Assembly (NCBI GenBank): GCA_965112735.1
Contig: OZ218963.1
Location: 744,001 to 808,000, forward strand
DNA length: 64,000 bases
From: Phaeosaccion multiseriatum
Taxonomy: Eukaryota > Ochrophyta, other classes
Reading direction: 5' to 3'
Shown here one piece after another: positions 23,312-35,399 of the stretch; positions within the stretch are counted from its first letter, which is position 1; every line of letters starts with the position of its first letter. The position numbers and the translations under genes are program-made. The notes under the pieces are model-generated. The model was given only the letters and a program-made list of their open reading frames with translations. It did not search any database and had not been told where the DNA came from.

Positions 23312-26300
23312 ACACACACATACACACACGCACGCACACACACGCACACGCGCACGCACACGCACGCACACACACACGCACACGCACACACACACACACC
23401 TGTGATCTCGTCTTGCCCATGTGATGCTCCACAAGCGCCAAGCTTCGCCGCAAGCCCTCCTCAGTGGGCCGCCCTTCAAGCCCCCCAGGAGAAGGCTGAT
23501 GGGCCTGGCCGTGCTGATGCAGTAGTTGGTGATACAGATACTGAGAAGAGCTCAGGACTGCCCCATGCGGGGTCAGACCCCTGTGATTTCGTGCTTCGGG
23601 CTCCGCTCCATACTCGAGCAGGGCCTTGACACAAGCGGTATGCCCCCGCCACACCGCCTGGTGTAGAGGGGTGTCGCCGTCCTCGTTGCTTTGTGTGGCG
23701 ATGGCTGCCCCACGTAGGAGCCAAAGAAGGCATGCCTTGGCGCCACGTCCTGCAGCCACACCGACCTGTGGAGGTTTTGTTTGTAACGTTCAGATGGTAA
23801 GTCGGTGAGAGGAAGTCACGAAGTCAGGGAGGAAGGGAGGAAGGGAGGGAGGGAGGGAGGGAGGGAGGGAGGGAGGGAGGAGGGAGGGGTGGGAGAGGAG
23901 AGGAGAGGAGAGCAGAGGAGAGGAGAGAAGGGAGGGAGGGAGGGAGGGAGGGAGGGAGGGAGGGAGGGAGGGAGGGAGGGAGGGAGGGAGGGAGGGAGGG
24001 AGGGAGGGAGGGAGGGAGGGAGGGAGGGAGGGAGGGAGGGAGGGAGGGAGGGAGGGAGGGAGGGAGGGAGGGAGGGAGGGAGGAAGGAGAGAGGGAGGGA
24101 GGGAGGAAGTGGAAGGGAGAGGAGGGGAGGGATGGACCGAGGCAACCTTTCACTCTCGTCTACTCTACACACCGGCGTGTTGCCGCGGGCATCTCTCGCA
24201 TCCACGTCCGCCCCCGCGTCACAGAGGAGCTTCACCACCTCCACATGGTTCCTCTGGCAGGCGTGGTGAAGAGGTGTGCGTCCAGCGTCGTCCTCACAGT
24301 TGGCGGTGGCGCCTCGTTGCAGGAGCTTGTGTACGTCCTCCGTCCGCCCTGCAATGGTGGCGACAAAGAGCCCTCTTTCTCTATTGCACGAATCGGCGTC
24401 GTCGCCAGCATGGACATTTTCTTCATGTGCATGGTGGTGGTGCTGCAGGTGGTTATCCGCGTTGTCGTTTTCTGTTGCCGTCGTCGGATACAGAGCGTAG
24501 GACATGGCCTACATGTTTGCAAGGGAGAGGAGGGGAGGGGAGGGGAGGGGAAGGGAGGGAGGAGGGGAGGAGGGGAGGGGGGGGGGGTGGGAGGGGAGGG
24601 TAGGAGGGAGGTCAGGGGGAGGTGGGAAGGTGGGTAGGTAGGTAGGCAGGTAGGAAGGTAGGTAGGTAGGTAGGTAGGTAGGTAGGTAGGTAGGTAGGTA
24701 GGTAGGTAGGCAGGTAGGCAGGTAGGTAGGTAGGTAGGTAGGTAGGTAGGAAGGAAGGAAGGAGGTAGGGAGGAAGGAAGGAAGGAGGTAGGTAGGTAGG
24801 TAGGTAGGTAGGTAGGTAGATAGGTAGGTAGGTAGGTAGGTAGGTAGGTAGGAAGGCAGGTAGGCAGGCAGGTAGGTAGGTAGGTAGGTAGGTAGGTAGG
24901 TAGGCACGTAGGTGGGCAGGTAGGTAGGTAGGTAGGAAGGTAGGTAGGTAGGTAGGTCGGTAGGTAGGTAGGTAGGTAGGTAGGTAGGTAGGTAGGTAGG
25001 TAGGAAGGAAGGAGGTAGGTAGGTAGGTAGGCAGGTAGGTAGGCAGGTAGGTAGGTAGGGAAGTAGGTAGGCAGTAGGTAGGTAGGCAGGCAGGCAGGTC
25101 GGAAGGAAGGTAGGCAGGTAGGTAGGTGGGTAGGTAGGTAGGTAGGTAGGCAGGCAGGTAGGCAGGTAGGTAGGAAGGTAGGTAGGAAGGTAGGTAGGTA
25201 GGTAGGTAGGTAGGTAGGTAGGTAGGTAGGTAGGTAGGTAGGTAGGTAGGTAGGTAGGTAGGTAGGTAGGTAGGTAGGTAGGTAGGTAGGTAGGTAGGTA
25301 GGTTGGTAGGTAGGTAGGTAGGTAGGTGTGTAAGATAGGAGCCTTCCCTTCCTCGCTTACCTTCTCATAGTCCCTCCCTCGCAGCGGCTTTGCCCAGGAA
25401 GTCCTCAATCTCGCCAGGCCCGGGTTATGAGAAGAGGCGGGCTTCTCGCGCTGCCCCAAGTTGACAACGACTCGGATTCGACCACGAGAAGAAGAAAGAG
25501 TAGAGGGAGTGGAAGGAGCAGACTTGTCGGTCGACAGTAAGGGACCGTTCACTATCTCTCTCTTCCTGCTGCTCGCGCTGCTCCTGCTGGTGCTGGTGCT
25601 GGTGCTGATGCTGTTGCTGCGAGGAGGGGGCGGCGTCATGTTGGTAAGAAGTGCGTTGGCGAAGAACCGGCCCCACACGCGCAGGTGCGTAGAGTCCGCC
25701 TCGGAATCAGCTCCAGCAGTTGGTGATACAGACACAGCAGCGCAAGCACCAGGCCCTCGCTGTCTCTCTCCCTGCTCCTTTGCTATTCCTGCTGCTGTAT
25801 CACCAACTGCTGCTGCTCCAGCTGCTGCTGCTGCTGCGGCTGTGTCTGCATCACCAACTGCAGCGCTTGAGAGCACCAATGACGACGAGGCCTTCGATAT
25901 AGCTCCATCCCATTCGTGCCCCCCTTGCAACCCCTCCCACTCCTCCTGTTGCTGCTGCTGTATCACCAACTGCTGCACCGGGTGCTCCCACTGCGTGTCT
26001 CCTGTGATACTGTTGTAAAAGTACTCTTCCCCTGCCTCTGTCTCACATCGCTGCCAGCCCATTGAGACCGCTGCTCCTCCTTCCTCGTAATGGTAAGGTG
26101 TAACTGTTGACTTGCAAGTCTCTCCCCGTTCCTCCTGCTCCTCCTCCTTCTCTGCTTCCTCCTCCTCCTCCTCCTCCTCCTCCTCCTCCTCCTCCTTCTC
26201 CTCCTCCTTCTCCTCCTCCTCCTCCTGCTGCTGCTGCTGCTGCTCCTTCTCCTCCTCCTCCTCATCCTCCTTTTCCTCCTCCTCCTCATCCTCCTCCTCC

Positions 26301-27709
26301 TCCTCCTCCTCCTTCTCCTCCTCCTCCTCCTCCTCCTCCTCCTCCTCCTCCTCCTCCTTCTCCTCCCACCCCCACCCCTCCGGCTCCATTGACGAAGACA
26401 GAGAGAGTGATAGTCCGCCAGCTCCACTCCATCCACTGCCATCCCCCATTCCAATCCCCAAATCCATGCCAATGACCCCCGCACTGACTCCTCCTCCTCC
26501 TCCTCCTCCTCCTCCTTCTTCTTCTTGTTGTTGTTGTTCTTCTTCCTGTTCTTCTTCTTCTTGTTCTTCTTCTTCGTCTCCTCCTCCTCCTCCTCCTCCT
26601 CCTCCTCCCGAACAGTAGCCCCCCTTGAAGCCAACCCCCACATACGATGACGCCGTAGCAGCGGTGGTGTTGTTGTCCTCACTCGTCGCGCTAAAGGCGG
26701 GGGAGGATGCCCGTGTGCGGCCGCCCTCGGAGAATGTGTAAGTAGGTGTAGGGGTACTAGAGGGTGTCAGGACGAAACGTTCGCCCAGGAGGCAGCAGCT
26801 ATCCGTCTCGGCCTCCTCGGTCCCACTCTCTTGTATCGCTTCCCCTCCATCGATGCTCTGGCTGTGACAGCTGCTCCTGCTTCCACCACCACCACCACCA
26901 TCACCACCACCACTACCACCACCACGAGCCACCCGCCCTCTACCCCGGCTCCGGCTGCTACTGCTACGACCACAGCCCTGCGTCATCAGAGGCAACTGCT
27001 CCAGTTGGTGATATGGAGGCTGATGCTGGCGCTGGTCCTGTTGGTCGTTATCGGTTTCGTCCTTGGGGGGGTTGTGATTACTCTCAGTCCTCCCGCTGTA
27101 TATGCCCCTCTCGTCAGGCCCTCCTCCCTCCTGCCGGTCTGCTGCTTGGCACTGGCTCCAAAGGTAGCCCCCCCCCCGCCAAGTGCTGTCTGCCTCAGAG
27201 GATTGGGCTTGGCGACGACCATCGGCCCGCGGCTCTTCCGGCCGTACCACCAACTGCTGCCCTTGGTCTTGTTGCGGTTGCGGTTGCGGTTGCGGTTGCG
27301 GTTGCGGTTGCTGTTGCTGTTGATGTTGTTCATGTCGTTGTCGTTGTTGTTGCTGTTCTCGTTGCTTTCGTTGCTGCCGCTGCTCTCTTCGAGGTGGTTG
27401 CTCCTCCTCCTCGTCCTCCTCCTCCTCCTCCTCCTCCTCCTCCTCCTCCTCCTCCTCCGCCTCCTCCTCCCCCCCCTTCTCCTCCTCCTGCGGCTGTATC
27501 ACCAACTGCTGTATTACCAGCTGCTCATTCCATAGCACCAACAGCTGCATCATCTGCAAGTGCCCCGTTGTGGCAGCCTCGTGCAATGCTGAGTTTCCCT
27601 CGTGACTGACAATGGCTCTTGATGCCCCTGCCCTAAGCAGTGCCGCAGCCACCCCCAGCCGCCCCTCCCCGGCCGCCACGTGGAGGGGCGAACGGCCTCC
27701 AGAGTCCAC

Positions 27710-27746
<37 letters not shown>

Positions 27747-28241
27747 GAGAGAGAGGAAGAGAGAGAGAGAGAGAGAAGGAGAGAGAGAAGGAGAGAGAAG
27801 GAGAGAGAGAGAAGGAGAGAGAGAGAAGAGAGAGAGAGAAGGAGAGAGAGAGAAGAGAGAGAGAGAGGGAGAGAGAGAAAGAGACAGAGAGAGGAGAGAT
27901 AGAAGGAGAGAGAGAGAAAGAGAGAGAGGAGAGAGAGAGAGAGAGAAGAGAGAGAAGACAATAAGCACAGGAGCGCGAGGGGGTGAATCAGACCCCCTAG
28001 GGAAGTAGGACTAAACCCCTGGGGAAGAAGGACGTGGGAGTTGGAAGTTGGACAGCATATAGTACACCCTTAAGGTGCCATCTATGGCTTGCCTAAAAGT
28101 AACGTCAGTAGGACTCACCTTGTTGGGATCGGCTCCACTCCGGAGCAGCAGCTGCACACACGCCTCAGCAGGGCTGCTCCCTTTGCCGTCACTCACGGCG
28201 TGGAGGGGAGTGCGCGACTGTGGCGGGACGGAGAAGCGAGT

Positions 28242-28286
<45 letters not shown>

Positions 28287-30828
28287 CGACGACGACGATG
28301 ACGACGATGACGACGACGATGACGAACAAACAACAGCAGCACAACAGCAGTACAACAGAGAGTTGGCGCAGGAGCCAATGAAGCAACCAACAGCGAACAA
28401 CCACAGAACAAACACACGACCCACAGAAGAGAAGCCGCGGCCGGTCGAGGAGCTGTGTTCCTTCATCCCCATCTCTTGAAGGCTCTCCCCTCCTTCGGTG
28501 TGTCCCCTTATCTTGCATGACAACAAGTAGAGCAACCCTTTGACTCTTTGCATTTTTTCTGTAACCGCCACATCAAAGCGTTTCTCTGCCTGCTCTTCTT
28601 CTCTTCCCTGCCTCGGGTCGGCCGTTCACGCACACACACACACACTCACACCCACGCACAACACACACACACCCCCACACACGCACCCACACGCACCCGC
28701 GGCTCCCTCTCCCCCCCTCCAACCTTACCTGATCATCTGTGGCGTTGGGGTCGGCTCCATTGTCCAGCAGGAACTGCATCCCGTCGTGGAAACACAAGGA
28801 CGACACAAGGTGCAGTGCGCTCTGGCCTCGAGCATTCCTCGCGTTGGGATCGGACAGATCCAGCATTGGCTGTATCACCAACTGCTGCTGCTGCTGCTGC
28901 TGAGGATGCGACTGGGAAGCAGAAAGGGAGGATGACGAGTCTTCTTCTTCCTCCTCCTCTCCTCCACAAGGACGGTTGTCGCTCTTGAAGGCGATGCCTT
29001 TTTCTCCTTCTCCTTGATGTCCTCCCAGCGCCGCATCCGTGTGTCTAGACTCGTACTCCTCGCCGTCGTCTACCTGCTCGCGCTCCTCCTCTTGCTCCGG
29101 TGGGTTCTCTGCCCATCCTTGCGAAGGTTCTTCCCATTGGCTTTCGCCGGTGGCAGCGTTGTAGAAGTACGGATAACCCTCTTCCAGAGTTGTGTACCTG
29201 ACCCAGGGGGTGGCGCTTCGGGCCTCTGCGGCAGTTGGTGATATATCAGCCTCTGCTGCCTCATACGCTGGGGCCTCCTCCCCCTCCTCCTCCTCCTCCT
29301 CCTCCTCCTGCGGCTGCTGCTCCTCCTCCTCCTCCTCCTCCTCCTCCTCCTCCTCCTCCTCCTTCTCCTCCTTCTCCTCCTCCTCCTCCTCCTGCTGCTG
29401 CTCCTCCTCCTCCTGCTCCTGCTCCTCCTCTTCCTCCTCCCCCTCCTCCTCCTCCTCCTCCGCCCCATCCACTGCCATCCAAACGCTGGGCCGCTCCCCC
29501 CCTTCTCCCCCTCCTCCTTGTTGATGCCGCTCCTCCTCGAGCGCAGACGCAGAGAGACGTACCAAGCCCTCTTCCTCCTCCTCCTCCTCCTCCTCCTCCT
29601 CCCCCTCTTCCTCCCCCCCCCACCTCGCACCGTACCCCGTGCCCTTGTCCCCTCGGGGTGGCACCACCATCGGATCCAGGGGGACGGTAGCCCCGGGGGG
29701 AGCCGCCGCCTCCGGAGACGACACCGATGCAGCCGGACGCATTACGTCCTTTTTTCGCAGAGTCGCCTCTCTGCACCTCCCTTCCTCCTCTGCTTGTTCT
29801 TCCCTCTCCCCCTGGACCCCTTGCCTACCCGACCCCGCTTGTGTACACTCTCCCTCTCCCGCCTCCACCTCCAACTCCAGCTCCACCTCTACCAATCCTG
29901 CCGCATTCTTATTCTCTTTGCCATGCGTATCGTCGTCGCCAACACTGCCCGCCTCGTTCCTTGCACCGTCCTTGGCCACCGATTGGCTCGGCCTCTCCCC
30001 GCTCTGCCCCCCCCCGACGGAACGATCACCTTGGTGACCCACCGCAGTGCTTGCGTGTCCGAGGTTGGCCTCCTCCTGCTCCCCCTGGTGTAGCTCTTGT
30101 CGATACTGGTGCTGTTGCTGCTGCTCGTCCTCCACTTGTTTCATTTTCATCGCCGAGTTTGCTCCAGCATACCCTACGTGTGCAGTCGCCCCCATTTCCC
30201 CTTCCCCTGCGCGCCCTGCCCCTGCTGCTGCAACCAGGCCACACACCCTCTGTATACTGCCGTCCGCTTCAGCCCCCTTCCCACCTACTGCTTGTTCCGT
30301 ATGCAGCGGCTCCTCCTCCTCCTCCTCTTGGAGTAAGAGGCTCTCTTCTTCCCAGCTCTTCTCGTATAGTAGGTGCGGGGGTGGCCCAGCGCTGCCCTCG
30401 CTCCAAGATCTGACTCCCTCTTCCACCCCCATCTTCCTCTCCTCCCCTGGTGGAGCGGCTACACCACCGTGAGGTGGGGCTTGGAAATGGTGCGTTGGAG
30501 ACAGAGACCTGGCGGAAGTTGTGGTGCCGTCTGAGTCCTCTTCGTTGGCGTCATGAACCCACTCACCTTGCGCATCCGCACCATGGATCTTTGCGCTGCC
30601 ACCTCCACTGCTGCTTCGCCTTCGACCTATACTGCTGCTGTTGCTTCTGCTGCTGCTGCTACTGCTGTTAAGCACAAACCTTCCCGCCTCATCCTCTGCG
30701 GCCACAGGCTTGGGGGTGCAAAGATGATCCGGCCTTTCTTTCAACAGCTCGTTGCCTACCATGTTGCTGTCCTCTTTGGGCCGACTCCCGTGGACAGAAG
30801 GAGTAGTGGCAGACGGTGCCGTGATCAT
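20390..30828 (-). CDS. Giant ankyrin-repeat/WW-domain protein with low-complexity linkers
   Basis: Six exons, all phase 0 with GT-AG borders: 30828-28729, 28217-28119, 27709-25361, 24508-24173, 23765-23400, 22804-20390; 2,554 aa. Two WW domains are visible: [17 protein letters not shown]...SQWEEP (about residues 539-566) and [17 protein letters not shown]...TQWEHP (about 1284-1310). Ankyrin units include [13 protein letters not shown]...[16 protein letters not shown]...[45 protein letters not shown] and [20 protein letters not shown]. Long poly-Glu, poly-Gln, Ser-rich and Arg/Ser tracts link them. WW domains bind proline motifs and ankyrins mediate protein contacts, so a scaffold role is likely; partners are unknown. 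The start is the first ATG after an in-frame stop, though an upstream exon is possible. Expansion of GGA and CAG repeats has clearly lengthened the protein. Confidence 0.75.
22803..22892. repeat. 20-bp tandem repeat at ankyrin/WW intron 5 acceptor
   Basis: Four copies of ACACCCAGGGGGGGACAGAC directly next to the acceptor of the last exon (minus strand). Confidence 0.95.
23190..23398. repeat. (CA)n microsatellite at the ankyrin/WW exon 5 donor
   Basis: On the minus strand the intron begins CAG|GTGTGTGTG, so the donor GT is the first repeat unit. Confidence 0.95.
23823..24110. repeat. (GGGA)n microsatellite in ankyrin/WW intron 4
   Basis: Near-perfect GGGA array of about 290 bp on the plus strand, filling most of the intron. 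Confidence 0.95.
24618..25328. repeat. (GGTA)n microsatellite in ankyrin/WW intron 3
   Basis: About 700 bp of GGTA units with GGAA and GGCA variants. On the minus strand it reads TACC and is pyrimidine/purine mixed. It occupies most of the 850-nt intron. Confidence 0.97.
27717..27962. repeat. (GA)n tract at the ankyrin/WW exon 3 acceptor
   Basis: On the minus strand this is a CT array running into the acceptor TCAAG at 27710, an unusually long polypyrimidine tract. Confidence 0.95.
28069..28118 (-). mobile_element. LINE 3'-tail fragment at an intron donor
   Basis: Minus strand ACGTTACTTTTAGGCAAGCC followed by ATAGATGGCACCTTAAGGGT closely matches the LINE tail at 12247-12295. It begins only about 10 nt inside intron 2 of the ankyrin/WW gene, just after the donor GTGAGT. 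Confidence 0.65.
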
Positions 30829-32170
30829 GATAGGGTTCGTGCTGCTGCTCCTCACCTCCTCACCTCCTCACCATACTCGGCCATATCCGTTACATCGCTA
30901 CCCCACTTTCCCAGCTCCTTGCGCCACCCCCAGACCTCTTCGCCGGCCCTTCGCTCCCCTGCTCACGCATTCATATCGCAGACAGACCGCTGCCGTAAAG
31001 AGAGGAGGTAAGAGAGAAGAGAGGCAGGGGAAATAAAAGGGCAAGACACTCACTCCCTATACCCCTCCCCGCGGCAAACTGGAATTGTGAAACCGAATCC
31101 GCCTTGCTTGGACCTCCCGAGGAGGGAGGAGGACTGGGAGTGGCGCACATTGGAGCTGCGGAGAAAGGAGCAGGATGTAGGAGTGTCAGGTAGCTGGGAT
31201 ACAAAGGAAGGGAAAGTCTTGGCCGGCGCGTGTGGCAGCAGATTCGTTCTGCCACGGGTTGGGTTTCGCGGCTTTCTTTTGCATGCATCGACTGGCTGTG
31301 GCATTGCCTGCACCTCCCGCCCTGATGCGGCCCCCGAGAAGAAGGAGAGGGGGAGAATCCGGAGTGCCGGGTGTCTCTGTCGATGGCGACGGCTTCGAGG
31401 TGTGTGTGAGAGAGAGACGGTGAGGGGGATGGCATGGCTGGCTGGACACTCTCCTGCCTCGCTCGCTCCAGCCTGACCTTCTCCCTCTCTCCCCCCCCCC
31501 AACTGGCTGGCGCTGAGAACGGGCCCAGGAGATGGCTGGGGGACACACATCGCCATTCCGTCGCTCTCTTGTATTATTTACTTCATGACGCACAGGCCGA
31601 GCTCTGCGGTCCGCTCCAGGTAGTAGCTGCCTGGTGAGGTCAGGGTCTGGTGGTGACAAAACTGGCTGGAGCGACGAGCGAGGCGGCGAGGAGGACAACT
31701 CCCTGAGGTGTGTGCAGCCTCTCCTTGCTTGTCCAACTGTTGTGAGTCTCTTCTAGACAAGGTTTTCTCGATACACGGGAACAAAAGCTACTTGCCTACA
31801 CGCAACTTCCTCTCTCCCACCCTCTCTACTTCTCGTTATCCTCTCTCTGTCTGCCTGGCTCTCTCTCCCTTTCGTTCTCCCTTCCTTCCTTCTTGCCATA
31901 CAAGCAAGCATACACCCAGTGGACCCCCCCCCAACCCCCTGCCTGCCTCTTCAATCCCAGGGCCAGCCAGTGGCTGCTAGTAGAAGAAGGGCTGGGCAGG
32001 TTGATCTCTTCAGCCAACCTCGTCCAGCCACTGCCCTGGCTGCTTGACGCATGTGCCACAAGCAAAGACACAAGGCTACGCAGGCGAGAGCGGCCTCGGC
32101 CTTCGAGAGGCGCGGCGTGCGTGAGGAAGCAAGGGGCGCCTCGCAGCCACTCACCCGTGGAGCCCTTGCT
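30829..32170. other. Intergenic: upstream of the ankyrin/WW gene
   Basis: Presumed promoter side of the minus-strand gene. Overlapping frames at 31050-31700 have no recognisable domains or consistent splice sites; I assign no gene. Confidence 0.4.
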
Positions 32171-32172
32171 TC

Positions 32173-32229
32173 TGTTAAGAAAGTCGTACTTTTGCTAGAC
32201 TGACACCTATCCAAGTACGACTCTTACCA
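32173..32229. mobile_element. Short inverted-repeat element, family 2, copy 1
   Basis: The left arm TGTTAAGAAAGTCGTACTTT and the reverse complement of the right arm (TGGTAAGAGTCGTACTTGGA) pair imperfectly, forming a ~57-nt foldback. It is related to 32366-32476. Confidence 0.55.
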
Positions 32230-32365
32230 CTTCCCCTCGGTGGGTGCCGGTGTGGCAGAGCTCTGGTGGTGGCTGGCTGGTAGGGACGATGAGCCTGCGG
32301 CTGATGGCGGAGTTGGTGAGGTGGAGGAGTGGGGGGTGAGCTCACTCACTGGAGCGACAGACAGA

Positions 32366-32476
32366 GTGTAAGAGTCGAACTTTTGCTATACTTAGACGAA
32401 CACCTCTCCTCTGAAATTTCGCACCGTAGTAGGGTGGGTGTTTAGTACAAGTCCGGCGAAAGTGCGACTCTTAACA
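32366..32476. mobile_element. Short inverted-repeat element, family 2, copy 2
   Basis: The left arm GTAAGAGTCGAACTTTTGCT pairs with the right arm, whose reverse complement is TGTTAAGAGTCGCACTTTCG. The element is about 110 bp, a MITE-like foldback 140 bp from copy 1. Confidence 0.55.
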
Positions 32477-32609
32477 ACAGCAAGACACACTCGGACAACG
32501 TGGTGCACTCACTCACACACGCACTCACTCACAAGGAATAGTTCTGTTGATACGTGTCTTTTGTTTTTCTGAGCAAGTTCGCTCTATAGCTCATATCGGC
32601 CCCTGACGG

Positions 32610-32680
32610 GATTCTGATGGCCTCTGCAGGGCGTATTCCGGATTCTGATGGCCTCTGCAGGGCGGATTCCGGGTTCTGGG
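32610..32680. repeat. 33-bp direct repeat, two copies and a partial third
   Basis: GGATTCTGATGGCCTCTGCA is repeated at about 32640, with GATTCTGATGGCCTC at 32610; the following GGGCGGATTCCGG is also shared. No coding meaning seen. Confidence 0.8.
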
Positions 32681-33037
32681 CGGTGCGCCTTAGAAATAAG
32701 GCAATGAATGATGTCATAATTTGTGCGTAAAACCAAGGATGGTTTGTGGATTCTGGTGTCGGCTCCAGGGAGGATTGTTTGTCTGGATCCTGGCTCCTGG
32801 GCCGTAGCCCCCTCCTGGCTTCGGGCTTCTGGCCGCAGGCCAGACGGTTTGGCTTCTGGCTTCTCAGGCTGGGAGGGGGGTGGGGGCTTGCTACTGTCCT
32901 CCTACTTCTGCTTATCGGGGGGCAGAGAAACCTCGCCTGGAGCCGACTGGTAACCTCTACTTCCTTGCTTCCCGATTCTTGCTTCCCCCCTCAGTATCTA
33001 ATAATACACTCACTCCCTCACTCACTCAATACTATAC

Positions 33038-33195
33038 TCGACCCCTGGCTGACACGCTATCGCCCACTTTCTCGATAGCGCGCCGGCTGGCGCCCGCGAT
33101 AGCGGATAGCACGCCCCCCCCCCCCCCCAAAGCCGGCTGGCGCCGGCGATAGCGGATAGCGCGCCGGCGATAGCGGATAGCGTGTCAGTGGTCGA
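33038..33195. mobile_element. MITE-like foldback element, family 1, copy 1
   Basis: The ends are TCGACCCCTGGCTGACACGC and the inverse of GCGTGTCAGTGGTCGA. The interior repeats GATAGCGGATAGC and CCGGCTGGCGCC palindromes. It is related to 43857-43988 and 52362-52473. Confidence 0.8.
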
Positions 33196-33602
33196 CAATT
33201 ATGACACTCATTAAGTCGATCATCATTGTTTTGCACGTCAGAGACCTTCAGGAGGTACTTGGGGTTCAATTGTTTCCCCTCACCGTTTCCAGTTGAACGT
33301 ATTCTGGATTACAAGTGATTCCATAATGAGTACGTAACGTTAGTAAGGTCGATTACATCATCAGCATGGCGGAAGTTGGGGATGTCGTTGAGGCAGCTCA
33401 ACCTCAGCGGCGGAGGCTCCTTGCCCTGGCAGAGCTTCCAAATGACTTCTCCCTTCCTTCAAGCCAAAATCACACTTGCAAACACACTTGCAAACACAAC
33501 CGTGCCCTCCACATCCGAGGATACGTCTGCTGCAGTTCAACACGCTTGCAGTGTTCTGCAGAGCATTGATATTGCTGGAGTGAGTGAGTGAGTGAGTGCC
33601 AT

Positions 33603-33707
33603 TGCGCCAAAAGCCGTTGCTCCTCTGATGTGCTCACCAAAGTAACTGCAAGGATTTCCGATAGGCATGTCTTCTGTGGAGAAAGAGGAGTCTCAGATTG
33701 GGTTACG
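33603..33707 (+). other. Possible upstream exon with a degenerate EsV-1-7 motif
   Basis: A 35-codon segment followed by a GTGAGC donor reads CAKSRCSSDVLTKV then RHVFCGER, matching C-x4-C...C of the EsV-1-7 motif but lacking the final His. No convincing acceptor or start was found, and a stop lies six codons upstream. It may be a decayed motif exon of the gene that starts at 33737. Confidence 0.3.
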
Positions 33708-33736
33708 GTGAGCCTTGTGCTTTGCTTCTGGTGAGG

Positions 33737-33819
33737 ATGAGCGTACGAGGCGAGAAACAGCGGAAAAGTTGTGAGGGGGAGGGCTGCTCGCGTATCGCGT
33801 ACTTCGGGCTCGAAGGTGC

Positions 33820-33859
<40 letters not shown>

Positions 33860-35354
33860 TAACTGGCTGACTTCTGCTGCGGCTGCTCTGCTGCTGCTGC
33901 TCGGTTCCTGCTCCGCCTTGTTATTGCGGCGTGGAGGGAGCTACTAATTTTTCCTGTTCTTTCGTCGTCTCTGCAAACCGCGTACCAGGGAACAAGCCGC
34001 TGTTCTGCTCCAAGCATAAACTTCCCAACATGACAGATGTCAAGCACAAGCGCTGCGAAGGCGAAGGCTGCAACAAGCACCCCAGCTTCGGCATGGAGGG
34101 GCTCAAGGCGCGCTTCTGTGCCTCGCACAAGATCTTCGGGATGGTGGTGAGTGGAGCAAGCCCGATGGAATGTATCTCCCTCTCCTCGTTGTGACGGACA
34201 GTATGTGTCTCGATCCGAGCAAGCAGTGGTAGTGTGAGTGATTTGACGGAATGCGCGAGCGAGGTAGTGAGTGAGTGCGTGAGTAACCGTGGCCTACCCT
34301 TCTGTTGTTGCTGCTGCTGCTGCTGCTGCTGTTGAAGTGCCCATGGCGTCTGGCAGCTTTCCCTCCCTCCCTCCTTACCAAACCTGTCTCTCCATCCCCT
34401 CTTCCTTGTCTCACGCGTCACTCTCTCACTCTACCTATCACGTACAAACAACTAAACACACAAACACACAGGATGTCAAGAGCAAGAGGTGCGAGACGGA
34501 GGGCTGCTCAAGAGAGCCCAGCTTCGCGAACAGAGGGGAAAAGCCCAGGTTCTGTAGTGCACACAAGAGTCCAGCGATGGTGGTGAGTTGAGTGAGTGAT
34601 ACTAACTTAGTGGAAGTCACGCGCGGGGAGCGAGAGGTCAAGCAGTCAACCATACATAGAAGGGTCTTGGATTCGGTGATGACCGATGGCCGATGACCCT
34701 TGTCAGGCAGGAAGGTGTTGAAAGAGGCTCTGAAGCGAGCGGGGGGAGGTGCTGACAGAAAGGCTCATTTCCAAAACCCCCCGTTCACTCGCTCTTTTCC
34801 CTCCTGTCTGTCCTCCTCGATCACTCACTCCCTCCCTCCATCCCTTCCTCCCGTTGGGTCTCTCAGGACGTGAAGCACAAGCGCTGCGAGGCGTCAAGCT
34901 GTTCCAAAGCGTCTCAGTTCGGCTTTCCAGGCGAGACGCCGCGCTTCTGTATAGCACACAAACAGCCTCGCATGTTGGTGAGTCCCGATCTACGCCTCCT
35001 ATATATATATGTGTGTGTATATATATATAATTATGTATGTATATATTATTATTATGCGGGCCGTAAGGCAGTTAGCGTCTCTTGTTTTCTTCGTACTTGC
35101 TTAATAACCGTCTTACTCAAATCGCAGCAGTCACTCGCTCGCTCTTCCCTCCCATTGGTGATGAATGAGCCTCGGAGCCATCGTGCCTGCCCTGCACCAA
35201 TAACTAAACACACACCGCTTTGCTTTGCTTTGCTTTGTCCCTTGACAAAGGGGGGCTGTCGATCGGTAGGCCTTCTTTACTCACGACCCTTTAACCCCCC
35301 CCCCCCCCCCCAACTTTTGTACATGCATTAATCTATCCAACGATACTAAATATA

Positions 35355-35399
<45 letters not shown>

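Noticed and set aside
24509-27961. A single 1,150-residue minus-strand ORF including a long LPTY repeat
   Set aside because: The LPTY part is the (GGTA)n intron read through from exon 3; conserved frame and a GTAAGC donor at 25360 end the exon before it.
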